A DNA stretch of 64,000 nt from Streptomyces sp. NBC_01314 (GCF_041435215.1 NZ_CP108394.1:2046001-2110000); one strand, 5' to 3'. Numbered from the stretch's first letter, positions 25,352 through 33,778 are shown. The notes: generated by a model from the letters alone, not told the origin. Program-made: numbers and translations.

Positions 25352-25477
25352 CTAGCGTGCGCTACACAGTGCGCTGTTGACCCGGAGCAGATCGACGGCG
25401 CGGTCGGCGCAGAGCGGCACGCAACCGTGGCGGCGCCATACGGCCGGCCTCGGGGTTGCGTACATGTCCGTCACCAT
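25352..25477 (-). CDS. 41-residue putative leader peptide upstream of the organosulfur operon
   Basis: An ATG at 25477 with GGAAG just upstream opens a 41-codon ORF ending RAVDLLRVNSALCSAR. This matches the recurrent actinobacterial leader pattern R-[HX]-[VI]-D-L-x-R-[VM]-x-S-A-x-C found ahead of sulfur-assimilation genes. It contains three Cys codons, the last one four codons from the end. The 218 bp between its stop and the permease hold a strong hairpin. The likely role is translation-dependent sensing of cysteine supply. The same tail recurs at 26591-26716. Confidence 0.6.
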   Translation of the reverse strand: MVTDMYATPRPAVWRRHGCVPLCADRAVDLLRVNSALCSAR

Positions 25478-25553
25478 CGTTCTTCCGGCCCGGTGGGCCT
25501 CGTGCTCTGCGGGTGGCCGTAAGTAACTCAGGCGCAACGGGCCGCTGTCAACG

Positions 25554-26468
25554 TCAATCCAGCACATGGGACGCCTGTCCGCCTGTCGATACGGCCTGGT
25601 CCGGGACATGGGAGGCCCAGTCCAGGATCTGTACGGCGGCACCGGCGGCCTCCAGGCCCCGGCAGTGGGCGTGGTGGCGGTGGGCGATGCCGTCGAGGTC
25701 GAGGTGAGGGCCGAACGCGGGGTGGGCGGCCAGGCGGCGCGCGTACGCCCACAGGTGCGGGTGGTCGGCCACGCGGTGCACGGCGGAGGCGTCCAGGTGC
25801 CAGCGGTGCACGGTGTCGAGCCGCACCAGGGCGACCCACAACTCGACGTCGGCGACGGTGAGTCGGTCCCCGAGGACGTACTCCTGTCCGGCGAGCCGGG
25901 CGTCCAGCGAGCGCAGGGTGCGCAGCAGGGAGCCGAGCGCGTCACGGCGTTCCAGGTCGTCGGCGTCGGCGCGGCCGGCGCGTTGGGCGGTGCCGTCCAT
26001 GCCCTGCTCGCAGAGGCGCGCGACACCCTCGATCTCGGCCTCCGCGCCCTCCGGGTACAGCTCCGCGCGGCCACCGCCGAAGCGCCGGGCGAGGTCGCGC
26101 ATGATGTCGGGAGCATGGGTGCTGACGATGCGTCCGGACCAGTCGTCGCTGAGGACCGGCGCCACGGCCGCTCCGGGGTAGCGGTGAGCGCTCGCCTCGT
26201 ACAGCGGGCGCAGCTCGGAGTGCTCGCCGTTCGGGCCGTCGGGCACGGCGGGCAGGAGGGTCACGGGGCAGACGTCCGCCAGCCCGAGGAGGCTGTGGAC
26301 GACGGCGATGCGCAGGGCGCCCGGACAGGACAGCGAGAGATGGAGCCGGTAGCGGCGCGGCACGGCGTAGTGGCCGCTGCGGGCGTCGCAGCCGATCCGG
26401 CCCCGGAAGGCGGGCAGGGGCCGCGGCGACGGGACGGCGTTCAGGGCGTGGACGGGCATGGCGGACAT
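25554..26468 (-). CDS. Glutathionyl-hydroquinone reductase-like (Xi-class GST fold) protein
   Basis: The 304-residue protein resembles the ECM4/YqjG family: FRGRIGCDARSGHYAVPRRY, then LSLSCPGALRIAV with the nucleophilic Cys, and a C-terminal all-alpha GST domain (DARLAGQEYVLGDRLTVADVELWV). Family members remove thiols from thiolated quinones; actinomycetes would use mycothiol rather than glutathione. The normal CPWAHR motif reads CPGALR here, so catalysis could differ. GGGGAG precedes the ATG at 26468. A 41-codon leader ORF of the sulfur type lies 122 bp upstream. Confidence 0.8.
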   Translation of the reverse strand: MSAMPVHALNAVPSPRPLPAFRGRIGCDARSGHYAVPRRYRLHLSLSCPGALRIAVVHSLLGLADVCPVTLLPAVPDGPNGEHSELRPLYEASAHRYPGAAVAPVLSDDWSGRIVSTHAPDIMRDLARRFGGGRAELYPEGAEAEIEGVARLCEQGMDGTAQRAGRADADDLERRDALGSLLRTLRSLDARLAGQEYVLGDRLTVADVELWVALVRLDTVHRWHLDASAVHRVADHPHLWAYARRLAAHPAFGPHLDLDGIAHRHHAHCRGLEAAGAAVQILDWASHVPDQAVSTGGQASHVLD

Positions 26469-26590
26469 GTGTCTCCCCGGGGGTTCTGATGCGGACCGCG
26501 CGGTGGCGCGGTGACGCGTTGGAACGGTGGTTACGCGAGTACACGGACGCGCGAGCGCTGTGGCGTGCCACGTCGGCGGCTCGGGTCGGG

Positions 26591-26716
26591 TCAGCTCAGG
26601 GGCCGTCTCGCGCTGCAGACGCGCAGCAGATCGATGTGACGGCGGGAGGTCAGGAAGAGGGACTGCCGGCGTGCGCGCGGCACACGAGTGACCACCGGCT
26701 CCAGGCGCCCCATCAT
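26591..26716 (-). CDS. Second 41-residue putative leader peptide
   Basis: ATG 26716, preceded by AGGTAGGGA, opens a 41-codon ORF ending RRHIDLLRVCSARRPLS. It shares the D-L-L-R-V-x-S-A core with the leader at 25352 and has the same length. It sits 122 bp upstream of the GST-fold gene. TTCCTA...TAGGGAA, an imperfect inverted repeat, lies right at its ribosome site and could be an operator. Confidence 0.6.
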   Translation of the reverse strand: MMGRLEPVVTRVPRARRQSLFLTSRRHIDLLRVCSARRPLS

Positions 26717-26866
26717 TCCCTACCTGTTCACTAGGAAATACCCCACCAGGAGTGTCGAGCCGACCACGTCGCGCGTCAAGAGGGTGTCCGCGAAATGGGC
26801 CCGCCGTCCGAGGGGTGGACATCGGGAGGACGGGGCGGCGTCCCACGTGACATCGAGCACCGGTGG

Positions 26867-27334
26867 TCAGTCGTCGTCCCCCTTGACGCCGAGCATCCGC
26901 TCCAGCCGGTCGAACCGCTCGTGCAGGGCGAGCGCGGCCTCGTCGGCCATCTCATGCGCCCGGTGGGTGAGTTGGTGACGCCTCTGCTCCCGGCCCACGA
27001 ACCAGGTGGCGATGGCTGCGGTCACCATGCCGTACGTGGTGATGCCGACGACCATGACGACCGCGCCGACGACACGGCCCCAGAACGTCACCGGGTAGAA
27101 GTCGCCGTAGCCGACGGTCGTGGCCGTCTCGATGGACCACCACAGGGCCCTCGGATACGAGGTCAGGTTGGCGCGCGGTGCGCCGTGCTCGGCGGCGAGC
27201 GCGGCCCAGGAGCCGAGGAGCATCACCACGGCGAGCACGGCGGTGGCACCGCCCGCCGCCTTCAGATGGAGGGGCCGGCCCCCTTCCCGGCCGAGCAGCA
27301 ACTCGACGGCCCTGGTGAGGAATCCGGGCAGCAC
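26867..27334 (-). CDS. Two-membrane-segment potassium channel
   Basis: The 155-residue protein has two hydrophobic segments flanking a pore loop with the K+ selectivity filter TTVGYGD (near residues 72-78), and a short cytoplasmic C-terminal helix rich in charged residues that may be a coiled coil. No RCK domain is present, so it resembles KcsA-type channels. AAGGAGGAG precedes GTG 27334. It starts 3 bp after the stop of the GH15 gene. Confidence 0.9.
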   Translation of the reverse strand: MLPGFLTRAVELLLGREGGRPLHLKAAGGATAVLAVVMLLGSWAALAAEHGAPRANLTSYPRALWWSIETATTVGYGDFYPVTFWGRVVGAVVMVVGITTYGMVTAAIATWFVGREQRRHQLTHRAHEMADEAALALHERFDRLERMLGVKGDDD

Positions 27335-27337
27335 GTC

Positions 27338-29206
27338 TCACTCCTCCTTCGCCCCGGAGGCCGCCCCGGGCGGCGCCTTCGGGTCCTCCCGGCGGGCGTG
27401 GAGGGCGTGGCGGTCGAGTTCGTAGGCGACCCGGATCAGCGGGACGTGCGTGAACGCCTGTGGGAAGTTGCCCAGTTGGCGGCGGGCGCGGGGGTCGTAC
27501 TCCTCGGCGAGCAGCCCGACGTCGTTGCGCAGCTCCAGCAGTCGCTCGTACAGGGCTCGGGCCTCGTCCGCGCGGCCGATCAGCCGCAGGGCGTCCGCGA
27601 GCCAGAAGGAGCAGGCGAGGAAGGCGCCCTCGCCGCCGCTGAGGCCGTCCGGCGAGTCGGCGGCGCCCGCCGAGTAACGGGCCACCAGCCCGTCGGTGAG
27701 GAGTTCGCGCTGTACCGCCTCGATGGTGCCGATCACCCGGGGGTCGTCCGGCGGCAGGAACCCGGTCTGCGGGATCTGCAACAGCGCGGCGTCGAGCTCG
27801 CGGGAGCCGTACGACTGGGTGAAGGTGCCCCGTTCCGGGTCGAAGGCCTTCTCACAGACGTCGCGGTGGATACGGTCGCGGACCGCACGCCACTTCTCCA
27901 CCGGGCCGGGCCGGGAGTGCGCCTCGGCCAGCCGGACCGCCCGGTCGAAGGCGACCCAGCACATCACCTTGGAGTGCGTGTAGTGGCGGGGGGCGCCGCG
28001 CATCTCCCACAGCCCCTGGTCGGGCTCGGTCCAGACCTGTTCCAGGTGTTCCAGGAAGACCGCCTGCAGGGAGACCAGGTGCTGGCGCGGGCGCAGACCG
28101 CAGCCGATGGCCAGGTGGATGGCCTCCATCACCTCACCGGGTACGTCGAGCTGCCGTTGCCCGGCGGCCGCGTTGCCGATCCGTACCGGGCGCGACCCCT
28201 CGTACCCCGGCAGCCAGTCGGCCTCCCACTCGGTGAGCCGCCGCTCCCCCGCGATGCCGTACATGATCTGCACGTCCTCGGGCCGCCCGGCCACCGCCCG
28301 CTCCAACCAGCCCCGCCAGGCGTCCGCCTCGGCCTTGAAGCCGCTGCGCAGCAACGCCTCCAGCGTCATGCCCGCGTCCCGTAGCCAGCAGAAGCGGTAG
28401 TCCCAGTTCCGCACGCCGCCGATCTCCTCCGGCAGTGACGTGGTCGGGGCGGCGACGATGCCGCCGGTCGGCTGGTACGTCAGGGCCTTGAGAGTGATCA
28501 GCGAGCGGGCGACGGCGTCGCGGTACGGCCCCTGGTACGTGAGCCTGCGCAGCCAGCGGCGCCAGTACGTCTCCGTGGTGCGCAGCGCCTCGAACGCGTC
28601 CACCTCATCCGGGGCGGGCAGATGGGAGGGGTGCCAGGTCAGCACGAAGGGGATCCGTTCGCCCGCGGTGACGGGGAACATGGCGGTGTGGGCGCTGCCG
28701 TGGGCGACCGGCCGGACGGGGGTGCGCAGCCACACCGACTCGGGCCCCGCGATCCCCGTCAGATGCCCGTTCCGGCGGCGCATCCAGGGCAGGACCCGGC
28801 CGTAGTCGAAGCGGAGCCGCAGGTCCATGCGCATGTCGACGGTGCCCGAGAGGCCTTCGACGATGCGTACGACGCTGGGGGCGCCGGTCTTCCGGCACGG
28901 CATGAAGTCGGTGACCAGGACCTGGCCGCCGGCTGTCTCCCACTCCGTCTCCAGGATCAGCGTGTCGTCCCGGTAGCGACGGCGGGCGTACGGGCCGTTC
29001 TCGTCGGCGGGGGCGATGCGCCAGCGGCCGTTGTCCTCGTCGCCGAGGAGGGCGGCGAAGCAGGCGGGTGAGTCGAACCGGGGGAGGCAGAGCCAGTCGA
29101 CGCTGCCGTCCATGCCGACGAGGGCGGCGGAGAGGAGGTCGCCGATGAGGGCGTAGTCCTCGATGCGGCTGGGTTTGGTGCGGGGGTCGGGGGCGGGTCC
29201 TGGCAT
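27338..29206 (-). CDS. Glycoside hydrolase family 15 protein
   Basis: The 622-residue protein has the bacterial GH15 layout: an N-terminal beta-sandwich (RIEDYALIGDLLSAALVG, SVDWLCLPRFDSPACFAALLG) and an (alpha/alpha)6 catalytic barrel (GGIVAAPTTSLPEE, VRNWDYRFCWLRDA, LDVPGEVMEAIHLA). The family includes glucoamylases, glucodextranases and trehalases; actinobacterial enzymes of this exact form often act on trehalose, but the substrate is not proven. No signal peptide is seen, so it is probably cytoplasmic. The ATG at 29206 has a poor ribosome site. Confidence 0.9.
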   Translation of the reverse strand: MPGPAPDPRTKPSRIEDYALIGDLLSAALVGMDGSVDWLCLPRFDSPACFAALLGDEDNGRWRIAPADENGPYARRRYRDDTLILETEWETAGGQVLVTDFMPCRKTGAPSVVRIVEGLSGTVDMRMDLRLRFDYGRVLPWMRRRNGHLTGIAGPESVWLRTPVRPVAHGSAHTAMFPVTAGERIPFVLTWHPSHLPAPDEVDAFEALRTTETYWRRWLRRLTYQGPYRDAVARSLITLKALTYQPTGGIVAAPTTSLPEEIGGVRNWDYRFCWLRDAGMTLEALLRSGFKAEADAWRGWLERAVAGRPEDVQIMYGIAGERRLTEWEADWLPGYEGSRPVRIGNAAAGQRQLDVPGEVMEAIHLAIGCGLRPRQHLVSLQAVFLEHLEQVWTEPDQGLWEMRGAPRHYTHSKVMCWVAFDRAVRLAEAHSRPGPVEKWRAVRDRIHRDVCEKAFDPERGTFTQSYGSRELDAALLQIPQTGFLPPDDPRVIGTIEAVQRELLTDGLVARYSAGAADSPDGLSGGEGAFLACSFWLADALRLIGRADEARALYERLLELRNDVGLLAEEYDPRARRQLGNFPQAFTHVPLIRVAYELDRHALHARREDPKAPPGAASGAKEE

Positions 29207-29280
29207 GGGGTCAGTGTCAGGGGGTTCTCGGGTGCGGGCATGTGGGGCGGGGCGTTCGAGTTGCCGCCGTGGGGCTTCGG

Positions 29281-29367
29281 TGCGTTGTCGCGTGCCGGTC
29301 GTATGCGGCTGCGTTGTCGGGTACTGGTCGTATGCGGCTGCGTTGTCAGGTACTGGTCGTACGCGGC
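29281..29367. repeat. Three tandem copies of a 29-base repeat
   Basis: Units at 29281-29309, 29310-29338 and 29339-29367 begin TGCGTTGTC and end GCGGC, with only a few differences. They occupy the 475-bp gap between the GH15 and SDR genes (29207-29681), which has no supported gene. There are no spacers, so it is not a CRISPR array. Confidence 0.8.
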
Positions 29368-29404
29368 TGGTCGCGCAGTTCCCCGCGCCTCTGACGGGGC
29401 GCTG
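29366..29404. repeat. REP-like Streptomyces intergenic element
   Basis: GGTCGCGCAGTTCCCCGCGC followed by a GGGGCGC arm is the dispersed palindromic element seen in many Streptomyces intergenic regions. It directly follows the 29-base tandem repeats. A related, inverted copy lies at 61935-61964. Confidence 0.55.
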
Positions 29405-29681
29405 CCGGGGGCCTCGCTGTCAAGGCAACGCGGTGCGGTTGTCGTGTGCGCGGGAGGACTGCTCAGGGAGCAATCCGGTACTCGGCCGAGAGGGTGAACT
29501 TCTGACGGACCGGGCGGCCCGAGCGGCCGAGGCCGACAACGACCCGGTCCCTCCGCGGGCGGACCGGCGCCCGTTGCCCCGGTGCCGGGTCGTCGTGGAC
29601 GAGATGTTGCAGGGGCTCGGCCTCTGACCGGCTGGACCGACGGCCTCCGCTCCCGCGACGACGACCGCTACGCTCCCCACC

Positions 29682-30614
29682 ATGAGACTGCGGAACACCC
29701 GCCCCATGGACCTCGGTTCGGCCCATGTCATCGTCACCGGCGGGTCGAGCGGCATCGGCCTGGCCACGGCCCGACTGCTGGCGGCACGCGGCGCGAAGCT
29801 CTCCCTCATCGCGCGGGGCGCGGAGCGGCTGGAGACGGCGGCGAAGGAGGTGTCGGCCGCCGCGACGGACCCACCGGCCTCGCCGGAGGGGACGCCGACC
29901 GCCACGCGGCGGTCGTCGGTTGCCGCGCACCGGACGCCGGTTGCCGGACAGCAGGCGCCGGTTGCCTCACGGGCCGTAGACGTGGCCGATCAGGCGGCCC
30001 TCGTCCGAGCCATCGCCGAACTGGAGGCCGAACAGGCACAGCCCTGCGACATCCTGATCACCTCGGCCGGACTCGCCCGGCCGGGGCACTTCCTCGAACT
30101 GCCCGACGATGTGTTCCGGCAGATGATCGAGGTCGACTACTTCGGCACGCTCCACGCCATCCGTGCCGTCGCCCCCGGCATGGTGGAGCGCGGGCACGGC
30201 AGCGTGGTCGCCGTGTCGTCCGCCGCCGGGCTGCTCGGCATCTTCGGCTACAGCGCGTACGGACCGGCCAAGTTCGCCGTACGTGGCCTGATGGAGTCGG
30301 TTCGGGCCGAGCTGACCCCGCGCGGAGTGCACGTCGGGGTCGTGTTCCCGCCGGACGTGGACACCCCACAGCTCGCCGAGGAGAACCGGTGGAAGCCGCG
30401 GGAGACCCGCGTGGTCGGCGGCACGATCAAGCCCCTCACGGCGGAGAAGGTCGCGGCGGCGATCGTGCAGGGCATCGACCGGCGGCGCTTCACGATCTGC
30501 CCGGACACGGGCACCCGGGCACTGGCCCGCTTCGGCAGCGTGCTCATGCCGCTGCTCAACCGCGAGTTCGACCGCCGGGTCAGGGCGGTCCAGCGGCCGT
30601 CGAGGGGCACCTGA
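29682..30614 (+). CDS. Short-chain dehydrogenase/reductase
   Basis: The 310-residue protein has the SDR cofactor loop TGGSSGIG, a catalytic Ser in VAVSSAAG and YxxxK (YGPAK). It most resembles 3-ketodihydrosphingosine-reductase-like SDRs (GLMESVRAELTPRGVHVGVVFPPDVDTPQ). The usual NNAG motif reads TSAG. Residues 57-96 are an Ala/Pro/Thr-rich insert where most SDRs have a short loop. The start may be ATG 29682 or ATG 29706; neither has a clear ribosome site. Confidence 0.82.
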   Translation: MRLRNTRPMDLGSAHVIVTGGSSGIGLATARLLAARGAKLSLIARGAERLETAAKEVSAAATDPPASPEGTPTATRRSSVAAHRTPVAGQQAPVASRAVDVADQAALVRAIAELEAEQAQPCDILITSAGLARPGHFLELPDDVFRQMIEVDYFGTLHAIRAVAPGMVERGHGSVVAVSSAAGLLGIFGYSAYGPAKFAVRGLMESVRAELTPRGVHVGVVFPPDVDTPQLAEENRWKPRETRVVGGTIKPLTAEKVAAAIVQGIDRRRFTICPDTGTRALARFGSVLMPLLNREFDRRVRAVQRPSRGT

Positions 30615-30748
30615 CCGCGACGGCCACGACCAACCCCGCGCCCGCCCTTGCCGAAGAGAGGAAGAAAGAAGGGATGGGAAGTCGGCCTGCGCAGTAGCCC
30701 GAGACTCGCCCCGGACGCCCGGCCGGGGTATTCCGCCGCACAGCGCCA

Positions 30749-30762
30749 TGTGACATAGTACT
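30749..30762 (+). promoter_or_regulatory. Promoter/operator motif before the hydroxyproline cluster
   Basis: TGTGACATAGTACT contains a -10-like CATAGT six to seven bases before the GTG at 30766, so the first mRNA is probably leaderless. The same 14-mer with one mismatch occurs inverted before the DapA-like gene (33765-33778). The shared sequence is a likely binding site of the cluster's GntR regulator. Confidence 0.55.
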
Positions 30763-30765
30763 GGC

Positions 30766-31932
30766 GTGACCGAGCGACTGACCTGCGACGTCGTGGTTGT
30801 CGGAGCGGGAATGGTGGGCGCGGCCTGCGCCCTGTACGCGGCCCGAGCGGGTCTGAGCGTCGCAGTGGTGGACCGCGGCCCGGTCGCCGGCGGCACGACC
30901 GGAGCCGGTGAGGGCAACCTCCTGGTCTCCGACAAGGAACCCGGCCCCGAGCTCGAACTCGCCCTGCTGTCCAACCGCCTGTGGGCGGAGCTGGCCGCCG
31001 AACCGGGCCTGGGAACGGCGTTCGAGTACGAGGCGAAGGGCGGGCTCGTCGTCGCCTCCGCGCCGGAGGGGCTCAACGCGCTGGAGCGGTTCGCGGCCGG
31101 GCAACGCGCCGCCGGCGTCGCGGCGGTGACCGTCTGCGCACACCAACTCCCTCACCTGGAACCCCACTTGGCGCCCGGCCTCGCGGGTGGCGTGTACTAC
31201 CCGCAGGACGCCCAGGTCATGCCCACCCTGGCCGCCGCCCATGCCGTACGGGCCTCCGGCGCCCGGCTGCTCACCGGCCGGACCGTGACCGAGGTGCTGC
31301 GCACACCGGACGGTGCCGTACGCGGCCTACGCACCGACCGGGGCGACATCCACGCTCCGGCGGTCGTGAACGCCGCCGGGACCTGGGGCGGCGAACTGGC
31401 CGCGCTCGCCGGAGTGACCCTCCCCGTCCTCCCCCGGCGCGGCTTCGTCCTCGTCACCGAACCGCTGCCGCCGATGGTGCGGCACAAGGTGTACGCCGCC
31501 GACTACGTGGCCGACGTGGCCAGCGACTCGGCGGCGCTCCAGACCTCCCCGGTCGTCGAGGGCACGGCCGCCGGGCCCGTACTGATCGGCGCCAGCCGCG
31601 AACGGGTCGGCTTCGACCGGTCGTTCTCGCTGCCCGTCGTACGGGCGTTGGCGGCGGGCGCGATCCGGCTGTTCCCGTTCATGGAGGGGGTGCACGCGAT
31701 GCGGACGTACGCCGGCTTCCGGCCGTACATGCCGGACCATCTGCCCGCGATCGGGCCCGACCCCCGTGTCCCGGGTCTGTTCCACGCCTGTGGCCACGAG
31801 GGCGCCGGGATCGGGCTGGCCACCGGCACCGGACACCTGATCGCCCAGGTACTCGGCGGCAGGTCGCCCGATCTGGACCTCACGCCGTTCCGTCCGGACC
31901 GGTTCGCAGAGTACGAGGGGGACGCGGCATGA
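30766..31932 (+). CDS. FAD-dependent oxidoreductase, D-hydroxyproline dehydrogenase catalytic subunit-like
   Basis: The 388-residue protein is a DAO-type flavoenzyme: DVVVVGAGMVGAACALYAAR dinucleotide site at the N-terminus, AAGTWGGELA, and a C-terminal HACGHEGAGIGLATGTG loop that contacts FAD. With the small 2Fe-2S protein and the FAD/NAD subunit that follow, it matches the HcnABC-like heterotrimers that oxidise D-hydroxyproline. GTG 30766 appears leaderless. Its stop overlaps the next start (ATGA). Confidence 0.85.
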   Translation: MTERLTCDVVVVGAGMVGAACALYAARAGLSVAVVDRGPVAGGTTGAGEGNLLVSDKEPGPELELALLSNRLWAELAAEPGLGTAFEYEAKGGLVVASAPEGLNALERFAAGQRAAGVAAVTVCAHQLPHLEPHLAPGLAGGVYYPQDAQVMPTLAAAHAVRASGARLLTGRTVTEVLRTPDGAVRGLRTDRGDIHAPAVVNAAGTWGGELAALAGVTLPVLPRRGFVLVTEPLPPMVRHKVYAADYVADVASDSAALQTSPVVEGTAAGPVLIGASRERVGFDRSFSLPVVRALAAGAIRLFPFMEGVHAMRTYAGFRPYMPDHLPAIGPDPRVPGLFHACGHEGAGIGLATGTGHLIAQVLGGRSPDLDLTPFRPDRFAEYEGDAA

Positions 31933-32228
31933 ACCCGCTGGAGCTGGCGCGGGCCGTACCGGGACCCGCCTTCACCATCACCCTCGACGGCCGTGACCTG
32001 GAGGCCCTGCCCGGCCAGACGGTCGCGGCCGCGCTCTGGGCCGCCGGGGTCACGTCCTGGCGCACCACCCGGGGCGAGGGCCGGCCACGCGGGATCTTCT
32101 GCGGCATCGGCGTGTGCTTCGACTGCCTGGTCACCGTCAACGACCGCCCCAACCAACGGGCTTGTCTGGTCCGGGTCCGGCCGGGGGATGCCATCAGCAC
32201 TCAGGAGGGGACGGGCCATGGGCGCTGA
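31929..32228 (+). CDS. Small (2Fe-2S)-binding subunit
   Basis: The 99-residue protein has a ferredoxin-like fold with cysteines in FCGIGVCFDCLV and RACLV, the HcnA/sarcosine-oxidase-alpha N-terminal pattern. It would pass electrons between the two flavoprotein subunits. It overlaps the upstream gene by 4 bp and the downstream gene by 11 bp, strongly suggesting a single complex. Confidence 0.87.
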   Translation: MNPLELARAVPGPAFTITLDGRDLEALPGQTVAAALWAAGVTSWRTTRGEGRPRGIFCGIGVCFDCLVTVNDRPNQRACLVRVRPGDAISTQEGTGHGR

Positions 32229-33654
32229 ACCCGGACTGCCCCGTCTGACGATCGTCGGCGCCGGCCCCGCAGGCCTCGCCGCGGCTCTGGCGGCGGCCGG
32301 TCAGGGCGTACGGGTCACGGTGGTCGACTCGGCGGAGGCGCCCGGCGGCCAGTTCTACCGGCAGCCCGCCGCCGCCCTCGGCGCGCGGCGGCCGCAGGCC
32401 CTGCACCACCGGTGGCGCACCTGGCAGCGGCTGCGCGACGGCCTCGAACGGCAGGTCGCCGCCGGGCACGTCACCCACCTCCCTGACCACCATGTCTGGT
32501 GTGTGGAGCGGCGCCCCGACGCCCCCCGGCCCTTCACCGTCCACGCCCTGCTCGGCCCCGACCAGGAAACCCCCGTCGAAGTGCGCGCGGACGCCGTCCT
32601 GCTCGCGACCGGCGGCTACGAGAAGGTGCTGCCCTTCCCCGGCTGGACCCTGCCCGGCGTGGTCACCGCCGGGGGCGCGCAGGCCATGCTGAAGGGCGGG
32701 CTCGTGGTGTCCGGCCGTACGGCGGTCGTCGCCGGGACCGGGCCGCTGCTGCTGCCGGTGGCGACCGGACTCGCGGCGGCGGGCGTCACGGTGGCCGCGC
32801 TGGTGGAGTCGGCGGACCCGAAGGCCCTGGTGCGGCGTACCGGCGCGCTGGTGGGCCGGGCGGACAAGCTCGCCGAAGGGGCCGGGTACGCGGTGGAGTT
32901 GCTGCGCCGCCGGGTACGGACCCTCGTACGCCACACCGTCGTCGAGGCGCACGGCGACGACCGGCTGGAGGCCGTGACCGTGGTCGCGCTCGACGCCGAG
33001 GGGCGCGTCCGGCCCGGCACCGAGCGGCGCATCCCCTGCGACACCCTCGCCGTCGGACACGGCATGCTCCCGCACACCGACCTCGCCGAGACGCTCGGTT
33101 GCCGCGTCGAGCCCACCGGTGCGGGTGTGTGGGCCGACGACGAGCAGCGCACCGATGTGCCGGGGGTCTGGGCGGCGGGCGAGACCACCGGGATCGGCGG
33201 CGCGGCCCTCTCCCTCGCGGAGGGGCACATCGCCGGACGGTCGGCCGCCGCCCGCCTCCTGGGCCGGGCCCCGGACCCGGGCGAATGGGCGGAGGCCGCC
33301 AAGTCCCGTGGAAAGCTGCGGGAGTTCTTCGGTGTGCTCGACGCCGTGTACGTTCCGCCGACGCACTGGACCGAGCAGGTCACCGACGACACGGTCGTCT
33401 GCCGGTGCGAGGAGGTCACAGCCGGGGCCGTCCGCGAGGCCGTCGGGGAACTGGGCGCCGGGGACGTCCGGACGGTGAAGCTCCTCACCCGTGCCGGGAT
33501 GGGCTGGTGCCAGGGCCGGATGTGCGGGCCGGCGGTCGCGGGGATCGCCGGATGCGCGGAGACCGTGGCCCGGCGGCCGTTCGCGCGACCGGTGCCGCTG
33601 GGCGTGCTGGCCCGGGCGGGCGAGACCGCCGAGGAGGGTGATGGCATCCCCTGA
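32218..33654 (+). CDS. FAD/NAD(P)-binding subunit with BFD-like 2Fe-2S domain
   Basis: The 478-residue protein has an N-terminal FAD site (IVGAGPAGLAAAL), APGGQFYRQ, an ATGGYEKVLPFPGW segment, a second dinucleotide site (TAVVAGTGPLLLPVA), and a C-terminal BFD-like cluster domain with CRCEEV and WCQGRMC supplying four Cys. This is the HcnB-like electron-transfer subunit of the dehydrogenase. The ATG at 32218 overlaps the 2Fe-2S gene. Confidence 0.87.
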   Translation: MGAEPGLPRLTIVGAGPAGLAAALAAAGQGVRVTVVDSAEAPGGQFYRQPAAALGARRPQALHHRWRTWQRLRDGLERQVAAGHVTHLPDHHVWCVERRPDAPRPFTVHALLGPDQETPVEVRADAVLLATGGYEKVLPFPGWTLPGVVTAGGAQAMLKGGLVVSGRTAVVAGTGPLLLPVATGLAAAGVTVAALVESADPKALVRRTGALVGRADKLAEGAGYAVELLRRRVRTLVRHTVVEAHGDDRLEAVTVVALDAEGRVRPGTERRIPCDTLAVGHGMLPHTDLAETLGCRVEPTGAGVWADDEQRTDVPGVWAAGETTGIGGAALSLAEGHIAGRSAAARLLGRAPDPGEWAEAAKSRGKLREFFGVLDAVYVPPTHWTEQVTDDTVVCRCEEVTAGAVREAVGELGAGDVRTVKLLTRAGMGWCQGRMCGPAVAGIAGCAETVARRPFARPVPLGVLARAGETAEEGDGIP

Positions 33655-33764
33655 ACCCGTCCACCGGCACCCCTGAACCCGTCCGCCGACGCGGGGTGAA
33701 CCCCTCCGCCGGCACCGGTAAGCCCCCCGGCCCCTCCACCACCATCTCGGGCCGGCCGACCGTC

Positions 33765-33778
33765 AGTAATATGTCACA
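33765..33778 (-). promoter_or_regulatory. Promoter/operator motif before the DapA-like gene
   Basis: On the minus strand this reads TGTGACATATTACT, one mismatch from the motif at 30749. Read on the plus strand it contains TAATAT as a -10 box, giving a 5' UTR of about 21 bases before ATG 33801. It is a likely GntR-controlled internal promoter. Confidence 0.55.

Noticed and set aside
29281..29367. Repeat cluster as a CRISPR array
   Set aside because: The 29-base units are head-to-tail with no spacers, and no cas gene is present.
29400..29640. Possible small gene ahead of the SDR
   Set aside because: Short frames here have no consistent codon bias or start signal. The stretch may be a decayed sequence, but nothing identifies it.
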